Counted from the stretch's first letter, positions 16,924-27,217 are shown. The stretch: DNA of 64,000 nucleotides from Marinitenerispora sediminis (GCF_003336425.1 NZ_QEIO01000016.1:1-64000); one strand, 5' to 3'. Numbers and translations: made by a program. The notes: generated by a model from the letters alone, not told the origin.

Positions 16924-17901
16924 TCAGCCCCGCAGCAGCGGAAGGACCCGCCCGGCCGCCCGGGACAGCTGCTCCGCCGCGTCGCCCGGCGGGTACAGGA
17001 CCACGCTCTCGGCGCCGGCCGCGTGCAGCTCGGTGATGCGGCGGGCGCAGTCCTCGGGCGTGCCCACGACCGCGAGCGCGTCCACCCAGGCGTCCGGGAC
17101 CGCGGCGACGCGCTCCGCCTCCGGCAGGGCGGCCAGCTCGCGTGCCTCGGCGGCGAAGCCGGTCGGCTCGATGTGCGCGGACAGCGCCGGGTCGACGACG
17201 GCCGCGGCGATGGTCGGGCGCAGCTCCGCACGGGCGCGGTCGCGGTCCTCGTCGACGTGGAACCAGGCGTTGACGTCCAGCCGATGCGGCCGTTCGGGAC
17301 TGGTCCGGCCCGCCTCGACCGACCGCAGGGCGGCGGCGATGTACTCCGGCGACGCGGGCTCGGCGAGGTGGGTGCCGTCAGCGTGGCGCCCGGACACCCG
17401 CAGCGACTTCGGCCCGCGCACGCCGGCCACCACCGGAGGCACCACCGCCGGCGGGAACTCCAGCCGCACCCCGTCCAGCCGCACGTACCTGCCCTCCGTG
17501 GTCACGGTCTCCCCCGCGAGCAGCCGCCGGACGGCGTCCAGGTGCTCGGCGAGCGCGGTGAGCGGCGACGCGGGGGCCGCGCCGATCTGGCGCATCCACT
17601 CCGGCATGCCGTGGCCGATACCGGCGATCAGGCGGCCGGGGTGGGCCTCGGCGAGCGCGGCCAGTTCCATCGCGGTGAAGGCCGCGTTGCGCGCGACGGC
17701 GGGCAGGATGCCGACGCCGACGGTGACGCGCCCGGTGACGGCCAGCGCGGTCGCCGCGGCCGCGATCCCGCCGGCCAGGAAGCAGTCCTCGACGATCCAC
17801 AGCTCGTCGAATCCGCCCCGCTCGACCTCGCGCGCGAGCGGCGGCAGCTCGGACAGCGGTAGACGGCACGGAAAGGTGAAGCCGACCTTCGGACGTGGCA
17901 T
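16924..17901 (-). CDS. LLM-class (luciferase-like) F420-dependent oxidoreductase
   Basis: A 325-residue TIM-barrel enzyme of the bacterial luciferase/F420-dependent superfamily. It begins PKVGFTFPCRLPLSELPPLA and has the family pattern GFDELWIVEDCFLAGG and GIGHGMPEWMRQIG. Such enzymes use reduced F420 (or FMN) to reduce or oxidise small molecules. The substrate is unknown; similarity to methylenetetrahydromethanopterin-reductase-like proteins is general only. A GAGGAG ribosome site lies 7 bases from the ATG. Transcribed alone, away from the kdp cluster. Confidence 0.88.
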   Translation of the reverse strand: MPRPKVGFTFPCRLPLSELPPLAREVERGGFDELWIVEDCFLAGGIAAAATALAVTGRVTVGVGILPAVARNAAFTAMELAALAEAHPGRLIAGIGHGMPEWMRQIGAAPASPLTALAEHLDAVRRLLAGETVTTEGRYVRLDGVRLEFPPAVVPPVVAGVRGPKSLRVSGRHADGTHLAEPASPEYIAAALRSVEAGRTSPERPHRLDVNAWFHVDEDRDRARAELRPTIAAAVVDPALSAHIEPTGFAAEARELAALPEAERVAAVPDAWVDALAVVGTPEDCARRITELHAAGAESVVLYPPGDAAEQLSRAAGRVLPLLRG

Positions 17902-18845
17902 GGATCACTCCTCGCTCGTGACCCAGGCAGCCTACCGAGCACCGGTCCCTCGAAGGGGCGGGAGTCCCCGTGCCGCACGGCCGCCGGGACCCCGGCCGTG
18001 TACCCGCCCGCCGCCTGGCCTCGGAAGGGCCGGGGCCGGAGCCGCCTCCCCCGCCGGACCCGGTGTACCAGCGGCTCCGCTCGGGGCGGTCCGGGCGCAT
18101 CTGCGGCGGCGCCCCGCGGGCGGATCTTCTCCCCGCCACCGCGCCTGCCACCCGCGCCCCTCCAGGAGGCGGAGCGCTCCCCGCATCGTCCCCGCCCCGA
18201 GGCGACCGGCGTGGCAGGGCGGGGCCGGTACCGCGCTGCGGCTCGCTGTGCTCGCTTCCCATCGAAGCGCACACGGGCACACGGGCACACGGTGGGGCGG
18301 TACCGCCGACGGCGCGATGGGCGGGTGCTCCCGCGCATGGGCCCGGAGCCGGACCGCCGGTACCCGGCTGGCTCTTCCACGGCCGGCTTCCCACGCCGGC
18401 CGGCGGCGTGCCGCGCGGCCGCCTCCAGTGCGGGCCCACCAGCACGGCCCGCGAGGGCGGCGCACGGGCCGCGAAGCCGGCCCGGCCGCGCCGCCCCCGG
18501 CCGTTCCGCCGCCTCCTGCGCCGCACAGCACCGACCAGGGCCAGCCGGCCGCCGCCCGGCCACCCACGCCGCCGAGCGGCCGGCGGACGAGGACAGCCGC
18601 GCCGTGCCGGTGCCCGGCGGCTCACTGTTAAGGGTGCGTCAAAAACGGCCCCGTGAGGCGTCAGGACGCCATTAACACGCCCGTTACGTGGGCAATCGCC
18701 GAGTTGAATCGGCAATGACAGGTCTTGGCCCTGAACGTCCTGTGGCGGGTCAGCGGAAGCACCCCGGAGTGCGTCACGGGGTCCGTCCACCGCGCGGGCG
18801 CGGAGCCGCCCACCACGCCCACCGACCAGAGAAAGGGAGCGTTCT
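17902..18845. other. Long gap upstream of the kdp operon
   Basis: Almost 950 bases with only low-complexity open frames and no recognisable protein. The right third, roughly 18620-18845, is less GC-rich and looks regulatory: GGCGTC-AG-GACGCC at 18657-18670, GCCC-N7-GGGC just after, and a stretch rich in TTAA/TTGAAT. It probably carries the kdp promoter, a KdpE-binding site and a leader of up to 200 bases. I found no c-di-AMP (ydaO) riboswitch consensus. Confidence 0.4.
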
Positions 18846-18929
18846 GTGCTCGACGTCGGCTTCGTCGCCCTGACGCTCGTGTGCTTCGCGATCGTCGGGA
18901 TCACCGCGAGAGGGGTGTTCCGGCTGTGA
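18846..18929 (+). CDS. 27-residue membrane protein leading the kdp operon
   Basis: The sequence is VLDVGFVALTLVCFAIVGIT followed by ARGVFRL: one hydrophobic helix and a basic C-terminal end. The GTG start sits 7 bases after GGGAG. The stop overlaps the GTG of kdpF by 4 bases, so translation of kdpF is probably coupled to it. From memory, short unannotated ORFs ending in a basic RL motif occur ahead of kdpF in other bacteria. It may be a fifth small subunit or an assembly factor of the Kdp pump. Confidence 0.65.
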   Translation: MLDVGFVALTLVCFAIVGITARGVFRL

Positions 18930-19021
18930 CGGCGATGATCCTCGGCATCCTCGGTCTGATCGCCGCGATCGGACTGATCGGCTACCTCGTGATCGTCCTG
19001 ATCCTGCCGGGAAGGTTCTGA
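18926..19021 (+). CDS. kdpF: KdpF, small stabilising subunit of the K+ ATPase
   Basis: A 31-residue single-helix protein. Its sequence VTAMILGILGLIAAIGLIGY continues to the typical end LPGRF (compare LFPEKF or YPERF in other KdpF). It stabilises the KdpABC complex in the membrane. GTG start in an overlap with the preceding 27-residue ORF; the kdpA gene follows 4 bases after its stop. Confidence 0.93.
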   Translation: MTAMILGILGLIAAIGLIGYLVIVLILPGRF

Positions 19022-19025
19022 GCCC

Positions 19026-20702
19026 GTGTCCGACTCTCTCGCCGGGCTGCTCCAGATCTCCTTGGCGGTCGCACTGCTCGCCGCCCTCCGCATCCCCGTC
19101 GGCGACTACCTGGCGCACGTGTACACCAGCCCCCGGCACCTCGCCCCCGAGCGCCTCGTCTACCGGCTGTGCGGGGTGGACCCCGACCGCGAGCAGACCG
19201 CCGCCGGCTACCTCCGCGGGGTCCTGGCGTTCTCCCTGCTCTCGGTGCTCGCCCTCTACGGGCTGCAGCGCCTCCAGAACTGGCTGCCGCTGGCCGCCGG
19301 CATGGGCCCGGTCGCGCCCGGTACGGCGTGGAACACCGCCGTCTCCTTCGTGACGAACACGAACTGGCAGACCTACTCCGGCGAGTCCACCATGGGGCAC
19401 CTCACCCAGATGGCCGGTCTCACCGTGCAGAACTTCCTGTCCGCCGCGATCGGCATGGCGGTGGCGATCGCGCTGGTCCGCGGGCTCATCCGGCGGCGGA
19501 CGGAGCAGGTCGGCAACGTGTGGGTCGACCTGACCCGCACCGCCCTGCGGGTGCTGCTGCCGTTCGCGTTCGCCGCCGCGCTGCTGCTCGCCGCGGGCGG
19601 GGTGGTCCAGAACCTGTCCGGGCTCACCGCGCATACGACCCTGGACGGCGGCAGCCAGCTGCTGCCGGGCGGTCCGATCGCCTCCCAGGAGGCGATCAAG
19701 GAGCTCGGCACCAACGGCGGCGGTCCGTACAACGCCAACTCCGCCCACCCGTTCGAGAACCCGACCGCCTGGACCAACCTCCTGGAGGTACTGCTCCTGC
19801 TGCTCATCCCGGTCAGCCTGACCCGGACGTTCGGCACCATGCTGGCACGGTCCGGAGCCGGCACCCGGCGGCACGGACTCGCCCTCCTGGCCGCGATGGG
19901 CATCGTCTACGGCCTCGTGCTCGCGGGCGTGACGGCCGCCGAGGCGGCCGGCCGCGGCACCGCCGCGCAGGCGGCCGGCGCGGCCATGGAGGGCAAGGAG
20001 GTGCGCTTCGGCGAGTGGGCCTCCGCGCTGTTCGCCGCGTCCACCACCGCCACCTCCACCGGCGCGGTGAACTCCGCGCACGACTCCTTCACCGCGTTCG
20101 GCGGCGGGCTCGCGCTGTTCAACATGCTGCTCGGTGAGATCACTCCGGGCGGGGCGGGCTCCGGCCTCTACGGCATCCTCGTCGTGGCGATGCTCACCGT
20201 CTTCCTCGGCGGCCTGATGATCGGCCGGACTCCCGAGTACCTGGGCAAGCGGATCGGCGGACGCGAGATCAAGCTCATCGCGCTGTACATCCTCGCCACG
20301 CCGGCGCTGGTCCTCGTGCTCACCGGCATCGCCATGGCGCTGCCCTCGACCCGGGACGCGATGGCCAACGGCGGCATCCACGGCTTCACCGAGGTCCTGT
20401 ACGCCTACGCCTCCACCGCCAACAACAACGGCAGCGCCTTCGGCGGGCTGAACGCCGGCACGCCGTTCCTCAGCCTCACCACGGGGCTGGCCATGCTCTT
20501 CGGCCGGTTCCTGCCCATCGTCCTCGTCCTCGCCCTGGCCGGCGCGCTCGCCCGGCAGCAGCCGTCCCCGGTGACGGCCGGCACCCTGCCGACCGACCGG
20601 CCGCTGTTCGTCGGCATGCTCACCGCCACGATCCTCATCGTCACCGGCCTGACCTTCTTCCCCGCGCTCGCGCTGGGCCCCATCGCCGAAGGACTGAGCT
20701 AG
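19026..20702 (+). CDS. kdpA: KdpA, K+-binding channel-like subunit
   Basis: A 558-residue integral membrane protein of about 10 helices that forms the potassium-selective pathway of the high-affinity Kdp ATPase. Conserved selectivity-filter and loop motifs are visible: NTNWQTYSGESTMGHLTQM, TNGGGPYNANSAHPFENPT, TATSTGAVNSAHDS and ANNNGSAFGGL. Length is normal. GTG start at 19026, 4 bases after kdpF. The stop is immediately followed by the kdpB ATG, as in a tightly packed operon. Confidence 0.98.
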   Translation: MSDSLAGLLQISLAVALLAALRIPVGDYLAHVYTSPRHLAPERLVYRLCGVDPDREQTAAGYLRGVLAFSLLSVLALYGLQRLQNWLPLAAGMGPVAPGTAWNTAVSFVTNTNWQTYSGESTMGHLTQMAGLTVQNFLSAAIGMAVAIALVRGLIRRRTEQVGNVWVDLTRTALRVLLPFAFAAALLLAAGGVVQNLSGLTAHTTLDGGSQLLPGGPIASQEAIKELGTNGGGPYNANSAHPFENPTAWTNLLEVLLLLLIPVSLTRTFGTMLARSGAGTRRHGLALLAAMGIVYGLVLAGVTAAEAAGRGTAAQAAGAAMEGKEVRFGEWASALFAASTTATSTGAVNSAHDSFTAFGGGLALFNMLLGEITPGGAGSGLYGILVVAMLTVFLGGLMIGRTPEYLGKRIGGREIKLIALYILATPALVLVLTGIAMALPSTRDAMANGGIHGFTEVLYAYASTANNNGSAFGGLNAGTPFLSLTTGLAMLFGRFLPIVLVLALAGALARQQPSPVTAGTLPTDRPLFVGMLTATILIVTGLTFFPALALGPIAEGLS

Positions 20703-22817
20703 ATGCCCGACCCCACCGCTCCACCGCGCGCCGGCGGCCCAAGGCGCCCCTCCGACGCCCACCCGCGCCCGGCACCGTCGCTCTTCGGCCCGCGCGCGCT
20801 GGCCGCCCAGCTTCCGTCGGCGCTGCGCAAGCTCGACCCGCGCACGATGGTGCGCACCCCCGTGATGTTCGTGGTGCTCGTCGGCTCGGTGCTCACCACG
20901 GTGTCCGCCCTCCTCGAACCGAGCGTGTTCGCGTGGGTTACGACCCTCTGGCTGTGGGCGACCGTGCTGTTCGCCAACCTGGCCGAGGCGGTCGCCGAGG
21001 GACGCGGCCGGGCGCAGGCGGACGCGCTGCGGCGCACCCGCACCGAGACGACGGCGCGGCTGCTGCGCGGCGGCACCGAGACGCCGGTCCCGGCGGCCCG
21101 GCTGGCCGTGGGCGACCTCGTGGTCTGCGAGGCGGGCGACGTCATCCCGAGCGACGGCGACGTGGTCGAGGGTGTGGCCAGCGTGGACGAGTCCGCCGTC
21201 ACCGGCGAGTCCGCGCCGGTCATCCGCGAGTCCGGCGGCGACCGGTGCGCGGTCACCGGCGGCACCCGGGTGCTCAGCGACCGGATCGTCGTGCGGATCA
21301 CCGCCGAGCCGGGGGCCACCTTCCTCGACCGGATGATCGCGCTGGTCGAGGGCGCGGACCGGCAGAAGACCCCGAACGAGATCGCCCTCAGCGCGCTGCT
21401 GGCCTCCCTCACCATCATCTTCCTGCTCGCGGTGGTCACCCTGCAGCCGTTCGCCGCCTACGCGGGGCAGCCGCAGCCGGTCCTCGTCCTGGTCGCGCTG
21501 CTGGTCTGCCTGATCCCCACCACCATCGGCGCGCTGCTGTCGGCCATCGGGATCGCCGGCATGGACCGGCTCGTCCGGCGCAACGTACTCGCGATGTCCG
21601 GACGCGCCGTGGAGGCCGCCGGCAACATCGACACCCTGCTGCTGGACAAGACCGGCACCATCACGCTCGGCAACCGCCAGGCCCACGAGCTGCTCCCGGT
21701 CGGGTCGGTGGCGGAGGCGGAGCTCGCGTCGGCCGCGCTGCTGGCCAGCGCGGCCGACGAGACCCCGGAGGGGCGCAGCATCGGCGCGCTGTGCCGGACC
21801 CGTCGGCTGCCCGCCGCACCGCCGTCCGGCGGCGTGGCCACCCTGGACGGCGCCGGGGGAACGCCGGTGCCGTTCAGCGCCGAGACCCGGATGAGCGGCA
21901 TGGACCTGGCCGGCGGCCGCCGGATCCGCAAGGGCGCCGGATCGGCGGTGCGGCGCTGGGTCGAGGAGAACGGCGGACGCTACGACCCAGCGGTGGTGCC
22001 GCTGGTCGACGCCGTCTCGGCGCAGGGCGGCACCCCCCTGGTCGTCGCCGAGGCCGACGGCGCGGCGGCGCGGGTGCTCGGCGTCGTCCACCTCAAGGAC
22101 GTCGTGAAGCCGGGGCTGCGGGAGCGGTTCGACCGGCTGCGCGCCATGGGCATCCGCACGGTGATGGTCACCGGTGACAACCCGCGCACCGCCCGCGCCA
22201 TCGCCGAGGAGGCCGGGGTGGACGACTTCCTGGCCGAGGCGACCCCGCAGGACAAGCTCGACCTGATCCGGCGCGAGCAGGAGGGCGGCCGGCTGGTCGC
22301 GATGACCGGCGACGGCACCAACGACGCTCCGGCGCTCGCGCAGGCCGACGTCGGCGTCGCCATGAACTCGGGGACCAGCGCCGCCAAGGAGGCCGGCAAC
22401 ATGGTGGACCTCGACTCCGACCCGACCAAGCTCATCGAGATCGTGGAGATCGGCAAGCAGCTGCTCATCACGCGGGGCGCGCTGACCACGTTCTCGGTCG
22501 CCAACGACGTCGCGAAGTACTTCGCGATCATCCCGGCCATGTTCTCCGGCATCGCCGGGTACGAGGGACTGGCCCGGTTGAACGTCATGGGGCTGGCCGG
22601 CCCGGAGTCGGCGATCCTCTCGGCGGTCGTCTTCAACGCGCTGATCATCGTGGCGCTGATCCCGCTGGCCCTGCGCGGCGTCGCCTACCGGGCGGCCGGA
22701 GCCGCGCGGATGCTGCGCCGCAACCTGCTGGTGTACGGGGCCGGCGGACTCGTCGCGCCGTTCGCCGGCATCGCGCTGATCGACCTCGTCGTCTCCCGCA
22801 TCCCCGGACTGGTGTGA
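20703..22817 (+). CDS. kdpB: KdpB, P-type ATPase subunit
   Basis: The 704-residue catalytic subunit. It has the phosphorylation motif [10 protein letters not shown], the actuator TGES motif (in AVTGESAPV) and the hinge motif MVTGDN. The P-domain has [16 protein letters not shown]. About seven transmembrane helices are predicted. ATP hydrolysis here drives potassium uptake through KdpA. It begins directly after the kdpA stop and is followed after 1 base by kdpC. The N-terminus carries a Pro-rich extension of about 25 residues. Confidence 0.98.
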   Translation: MPDPTAPPRAGGPRRPSDAHPRPAPSLFGPRALAAQLPSALRKLDPRTMVRTPVMFVVLVGSVLTTVSALLEPSVFAWVTTLWLWATVLFANLAEAVAEGRGRAQADALRRTRTETTARLLRGGTETPVPAARLAVGDLVVCEAGDVIPSDGDVVEGVASVDESAVTGESAPVIRESGGDRCAVTGGTRVLSDRIVVRITAEPGATFLDRMIALVEGADRQKTPNEIALSALLASLTIIFLLAVVTLQPFAAYAGQPQPVLVLVALLVCLIPTTIGALLSAIGIAGMDRLVRRNVLAMSGRAVEAAGNIDTLLLDKTGTITLGNRQAHELLPVGSVAEAELASAALLASAADETPEGRSIGALCRTRRLPAAPPSGGVATLDGAGGTPVPFSAETRMSGMDLAGGRRIRKGAGSAVRRWVEENGGRYDPAVVPLVDAVSAQGGTPLVVAEADGAAARVLGVVHLKDVVKPGLRERFDRLRAMGIRTVMVTGDNPRTARAIAEEAGVDDFLAEATPQDKLDLIRREQEGGRLVAMTGDGTNDAPALAQADVGVAMNSGTSAAKEAGNMVDLDSDPTKLIEIVEIGKQLLITRGALTTFSVANDVAKYFAIIPAMFSGIAGYEGLARLNVMGLAGPESAILSAVVFNALIIVALIPLALRGVAYRAAGAARMLRRNLLVYGAGGLVAPFAGIALIDLVVSRIPGLV

Positions 22818-22818
22818 C

Positions 22819-23409
22819 ATGGGACCTCTTCCGCAGTGGCTGCGGCCCTACGGCGCGGCCGTCCGCTTCCTCATCGTCATGACGGTGCTGCTCGGCGTGG
22901 GCTACCCGCTCGCGGTCACCGGGGTCGCCCAGGTGCTGCTCCCCCACCAGGCGAACGGCTCCCTGGTCCGGGACGACGGCCGGGTCGTGGGTTCGGCCCT
23001 GATCGGGCAGGACTTCGCCGGCCCCGAGTGGTTCCACCCGCGGCCCTCCGCCGCGGGCGAGGACGGCTACGACGGCGCGGCCAGCGGTGCCTCCAACCTC
23101 GGGCCGAACAGCCCGGAGCTGCGCGCGCTGGTCGAGGAGCGCCGGGCGGCGGTCGCCGCCGAGAACGGAGTGCCCGAGAGCGCGGTTCCGCCGGACGCGG
23201 TCACCGCGAGCGGCAGCGGCCTGGACCCGCACGTCTCGCCGGCCTACGCCGCGATCCAGGTCGACCGGGTGGCCCAGGCACGCGGCCTGTCCCCGGCCGC
23301 CGTGCGGGCGCTGGTCGCGGAGCACACCACCGGCCGCGCGCTGGGCGTCCTCGGGGAGCCCGGTGTGAACGTGCTGGAGCTGAACCTCGCCCTGGAGCAG
23401 GCCAGGTGA
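22819..23409 (+). CDS. kdpC: KdpC, K+ ATPase accessory subunit
   Basis: A 196-residue protein with one N-terminal transmembrane helix (about 13-35) and an external domain. It shows the family motifs GSALIGQDF, PEWFHPRPSA and SGASNLGPNS, and DPHVSPAYA near the end. KdpC raises the potassium affinity of the pump. ATG start at 22819, 1 base after kdpB. The 139 bases to kdpD contain no gene. Confidence 0.97.
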   Translation: MGPLPQWLRPYGAAVRFLIVMTVLLGVGYPLAVTGVAQVLLPHQANGSLVRDDGRVVGSALIGQDFAGPEWFHPRPSAAGEDGYDGAASGASNLGPNSPELRALVEERRAAVAAENGVPESAVPPDAVTASGSGLDPHVSPAYAAIQVDRVAQARGLSPAAVRALVAEHTTGRALGVLGEPGVNVLELNLALEQAR

Positions 23410-23548
23410 GCGCGCGGGCGGCCCGCCGAGCCGCCCCGCCGCCGGCGGCCCGCCCTAAGCTGGAACTGGTCGGACTGGCGACGTCCGGCCGGCCGCGCGG
23501 AGCGGGTCCGGGCGGCCCACCGCTCCTTCCGACGGGGACGGCGGCACG

Positions 23549-26119
23549 ATGAACAGCGCGAGACGCGGACGGCTGCGGGTCTACCTCGGGGCGGCGCCCG
23601 GGGTCGGCAAGACGTTCGCCGCCCTGAGCGAGGCGCACCGCCGCCAGGAGCGCGGGGCCGACCTCGTGGTGGGCTACGTCGAGACCTACGACCGGCCGAG
23701 GACCACGGCGCTGCTCGGCGGCCTGGAGGTCCTGCCGCGCACGGTGCGGACCCACCGGGGCGCCCGCCTGGACGAGTTGGACCTCGACGCCCTGCTGGAC
23801 CGCGCGCCGGCGATCGCGGTCGTGGACGAACTCGCGCACACCAACGTCCCCGGCTCGCGCAACGCCAAGCGGTGGCAGGACGTGGAGGAGCTGCTCGACG
23901 CCGGCATCGACGTCATCTCGACCCTGAACGTGCAGCACCTGGAGTCGCTGAACGACGTGGTGGAGCAGATCACCGGCGTCCGGCAGCGCGAGACCATCCC
24001 CGACGACGTGGTGCGCCGCGCCGACCAGATCGAACTGTGCGACATGTCCCCCTACGGGCTGCGCCGCCGGATGTCGCACGGCAACATCTACCCGGCGGAG
24101 AAGATCGACGCCGCGCTGTCCAACTACTTCCGCGAGGGCAACCTCACCGCGCTGCGCGAACTGGCGCTGCTCTGGGTGGCCGACCGGGTGGACGAGGGCC
24201 TGTCCCGCTACCGCGGCGAGCACAACATCCGCGAGACGTGGGAGGCCCGGGAGCGCGTGGTCGTGGCACTCACCGGCGGCCCGGAGGGCGAGACGCTGAT
24301 CCGGCGCGCCGCGCGCATCGCCGCGCGCTCGCGCGGCGGCCAGCCGCAGCCCAGCCAGCTCATGGCGGTGCACGTGGTCTCCAGCGACGGCCTGACCTCG
24401 GCGGCGCCGGAGGCCATCGCCGACCAGCGTCGGCTGCTCGCCGAGCTCGGCGGCACCTACCACCAGGTGCTGGGTGACGACGTGGCCACCGCGCTGCTGG
24501 AGTTCGCGCGCGGGGTGAACGCCACGCAGATCGTCCTCGGCTCGTCGCGCCGCCCGGCCTGGCAGTACGTCTTCGGCCCCGGTGTGGGCGCGACCGTGGC
24601 ACGGGAGTCCGGGGACGTCGACGTGCACATCGTCACGCACGAGGAGGTCGGGCGCGGCCGGGGGCTGCTGCCGCCGCTGACTCCGGGCGGCCTCGGCCCG
24701 GCCCGCCGGACGTGGGGGTGGGTCGCGGCCGGGCTCGGCCCCGCCGCCCTCGCCGCCGTGCTGCACCTGCCGGTGCTGGACACGCTCGGGCTGACCACCG
24801 ACATGCTGTTCTTCCTGTCGGCCACGGTGGTGGTCGCGCTGGTGGGCGGGCTGTGGCCCGCGATGTTCGCGGCGGTGTGGGGCAGCCTGCTGGTCAACTA
24901 CTTCTTCACCGAGCCGCTGTACCAGCTGCGCGTCTACCGGCCGGCGAACCTCGTGGCGCTCGCCGTCTCCATCCTGGTGGGCGTCGCCGTGGCGGTGGTG
25001 GTCGACCTCGCGGTGCGCCGGTCCAAGCAGGCGGCTCGGGCGCGTGCGGAGGCGAGCACGCTCAGCCTGCTGGCCGGCAGTGTTCTGGGCGTGCACGAGC
25101 CGATCCCGGCGCTGCTGCGGCGGCTGTGCGAGACGTTCGGCCAGCACTCGGCGGCGCTGCTGGAGCAGGGCGACGACGGCCGGTGGCGGCTGGTCGAGGG
25201 CGCGGGGCAAGCTCCGTGCGTCGATCCGGGCGAGGCCGACGCGCTGGTCTCGGTCAGCGACTCGCTCGCGCTCGCGCTGCGGGGACACGTGCTGCGCGCC
25301 GGCGACCGCCGCGTGCTCGGTGCGTTCGCCACCCACATCGGGATCGCGGCGGAACGGCAGCGGCTGGCCCGCGACGCGGCGGAGGCACGGCGGCAGGCCG
25401 CGGGCAACAAGATCCGCACCGCGCTGCTGGCCGCGGTCTCGCACGACCTGCGCACGCCGCTCACCTCCATCAAGGCGAGCGTCGGCAGCCTGCGCGCGAC
25501 CGACATCGAGCTGTCCGAGACCGACCGCCGGGAGCTGCTGGAGAACATCGAGGAGTCCACCGACCGCCTGAACGTGCTGGTGGACAACCTCCTCGACATG
25601 AGCCGGCTGCAGACCGACACGGTACGCCCCAACCTGCGCGCGATCGGGCTGGAGGAGGTGGTACCGGCCACTCTCATCGGCATCCCCGGCGACGTCGCCG
25701 TGGACGTGCCCGAGGGGCTGCCGCGCGTGCACGCCGACCGCGGGCTGCTGGAACGCGCGGTGGCCAACGTGGTCGAGAACGCGGTCCGCCACCATCCCGC
25801 GGACGGCGGCCCGGTCCGGGTGGCGGCCAGCGCGCTCGGCGGGACGGTAGAACTACGGGTGACGGACCACGGGCCCGGGGTGCCGGACGAGTCGAAGGAG
25901 CGGATCTTCGAGGCGTTCCAGCGGCTCGGCGACGCACCGCGCGGCACCGGCATCGGTCTGGGGCTCGCGGTGGCGCGCGGGTTCACCGAGGCGATGGGCG
26001 GCTCGCTGACGGCGGAGGACACCCCCGGCGGCGGCCTGACGATGGTGTTCCGGCTGCACGGCTTGGCCGGAGCGGCCTCGGAACGGGAAGACCTCCACGC
26101 TGCCGCGGGGCCGGAATGA
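23549..26119 (+). CDS. kdpD: KdpD, sensor histidine kinase
   Basis: An 856-residue turgor/potassium sensor. Domains in order: KdpD N-terminal domain with Walker A GAAPGVGKT and Walker B VVDELAHTN; a universal-stress-like domain (about 245-365); four transmembrane helices (about 395-495); a GAF-like region; the dimerisation domain with phosphorylatable His in SHDLRTPLTS; and the ATPase domain with GTGIGLGLA. It phosphorylates KdpE encoded 61 bases downstream. Length and order are canonical. It may share the kdpFABC transcript or use a promoter in the 139-base gap. Confidence 0.97.
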   Translation: MNSARRGRLRVYLGAAPGVGKTFAALSEAHRRQERGADLVVGYVETYDRPRTTALLGGLEVLPRTVRTHRGARLDELDLDALLDRAPAIAVVDELAHTNVPGSRNAKRWQDVEELLDAGIDVISTLNVQHLESLNDVVEQITGVRQRETIPDDVVRRADQIELCDMSPYGLRRRMSHGNIYPAEKIDAALSNYFREGNLTALRELALLWVADRVDEGLSRYRGEHNIRETWEARERVVVALTGGPEGETLIRRAARIAARSRGGQPQPSQLMAVHVVSSDGLTSAAPEAIADQRRLLAELGGTYHQVLGDDVATALLEFARGVNATQIVLGSSRRPAWQYVFGPGVGATVARESGDVDVHIVTHEEVGRGRGLLPPLTPGGLGPARRTWGWVAAGLGPAALAAVLHLPVLDTLGLTTDMLFFLSATVVVALVGGLWPAMFAAVWGSLLVNYFFTEPLYQLRVYRPANLVALAVSILVGVAVAVVVDLAVRRSKQAARARAEASTLSLLAGSVLGVHEPIPALLRRLCETFGQHSAALLEQGDDGRWRLVEGAGQAPCVDPGEADALVSVSDSLALALRGHVLRAGDRRVLGAFATHIGIAAERQRLARDAAEARRQAAGNKIRTALLAAVSHDLRTPLTSIKASVGSLRATDIELSETDRRELLENIEESTDRLNVLVDNLLDMSRLQTDTVRPNLRAIGLEEVVPATLIGIPGDVAVDVPEGLPRVHADRGLLERAVANVVENAVRHHPADGGPVRVAASALGGTVELRVTDHGPGVPDESKERIFEAFQRLGDAPRGTGIGLGLAVARGFTEAMGGSLTAEDTPGGGLTMVFRLHGLAGAASEREDLHAAAGPE

Positions 26120-26180
26120 GTCCGAGCCGCTGCGGAGCGGGACGTAGGCAGCCGGAAGCGAGCGGAGACCGGGGTGGCGG

Positions 26181-26867
26181 ATGCGGGTACTGGTCGTTGA
26201 CGACGATGCGCAGATCCTGCGGGCCATGCGGATCAACCTGCGGGCGCGCGGCTACGACGTGGACATCGCGCCGGACGGCGCCTCGGCGCTGGCGGCGGCG
26301 GCCAAGCACTCCCCCGACATCGTCCTGCTCGACCTGGGGCTGCCGGACATGGAGGGCGTCGAGGTGATCGAGGGACTGCGCGGCTGGACGGCGGTGCCCA
26401 TCATCGTGCTCTCCGCGCGGCACTCCTCGTCGGAGAAGGTGCAGGCGCTGGACGCGGGCGCCGACGACTACGTCACCAAGCCCTTCGGCATGGACGAACT
26501 GCTCGCCCGCCTGCGCGCCGCCGCCCGCCGCGCGGTCCGCGTCGAGGAGGCGCCCGTGGTGCGCACGCCGGCGTTCACGGTGGACTTGGGCGCGAAGCGG
26601 GTCTCCCGGGACGACGCCGAGGTGCGGCTCACCCCCACGGAGTGGCACATCCTGGAGATCCTGGTCCGCAACGCCGGCCGCCTGGTCAGCCAGCGCCAGC
26701 TCCTGCACGATGTGTGGGGGCCCGCCTACCAGAGCGAGACCAACTACCTGCGCGTCTACCTGGCCCAGCTCCGCCGCAAGCTGGAACCGGACCCCGCGCA
26801 CCCCGTGTACCTCATCACCGAGGCGGGGATGGGCTACCGCTTCGAGGCGGGACCGCGAACACCGTGA
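26181..26867 (+). CDS. kdpE: KdpE, OmpR-type response regulator
   Basis: A 228-residue regulator with a receiver domain (about 1-115) bearing DDD near the start, phosphoacceptor Asp in VLLDLGLPD and Lys in TKPF. A winged-helix DNA-binding domain (about 130-225) contains LTPTEWHILEILVRNAGRLV and YLRVYLAQLRRKLEPDP. It activates kdpFABC when potassium is scarce. No site can be assigned with confidence, but the long leader upstream of the operon is the place to look. Confidence 0.97.
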   Translation: MRVLVVDDDAQILRAMRINLRARGYDVDIAPDGASALAAAAKHSPDIVLLDLGLPDMEGVEVIEGLRGWTAVPIIVLSARHSSSEKVQALDAGADDYVTKPFGMDELLARLRAAARRAVRVEEAPVVRTPAFTVDLGAKRVSRDDAEVRLTPTEWHILEILVRNAGRLVSQRQLLHDVWGPAYQSETNYLRVYLAQLRRKLEPDPAHPVYLITEAGMGYRFEAGPRTP

Positions 26868-27217
26868 CGGTGCGCGGTACCGGCGCCTTCGGCCCGCAGG
26901 CGGCGGGGCGGGACGGCGGCCGCTCCGGCCGGACGTCGAGCACCGCCGCCGCGCCGCCGGTCCGCACGCGTGATACGGCCGTCCTCGCTGGCCCGGCGCG
27001 CGAGCCGCACCGCGCCGAGGCCCCGATCCCCGCGGCCGATGGGCCGCCCCCGGGCTTGGGGGCAGGGGCCCGCCGCACGGCCCCCCGGGGAGCCGGCGGG
27101 CCGACCGCCGTCCTCCTGACCGGGGGCGGGCGGCGGGGCCCGACGCGGGCGCGGGCGGCCGCGCCGGTCGTCCGCGCCGGTCGTCCGCGCCGGTGCCGGC
27201 ACCCCGCGCTACCCCGT
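26868..27217. other. Convergent gap with a small tandem repeat
   Basis: No gene seen. The end of kdpE overlaps a hairpin-forming segment (CACCGT-G-ACGGTG, about 26861-26873) that may act as terminator. At 27161-27186 a 13-base unit (GCGCCGGTCGTCC) occurs twice in tandem with a third partial copy. Confidence 0.3.

Noticed and set aside
18774-22820. A 1348-codon open frame antisense to the kdp operon
   Set aside because: It is His/Glu/Gly/Arg-rich low-complexity sequence caused by the codon bias of kdpF-kdpB on the other strand. No domain is recognisable.
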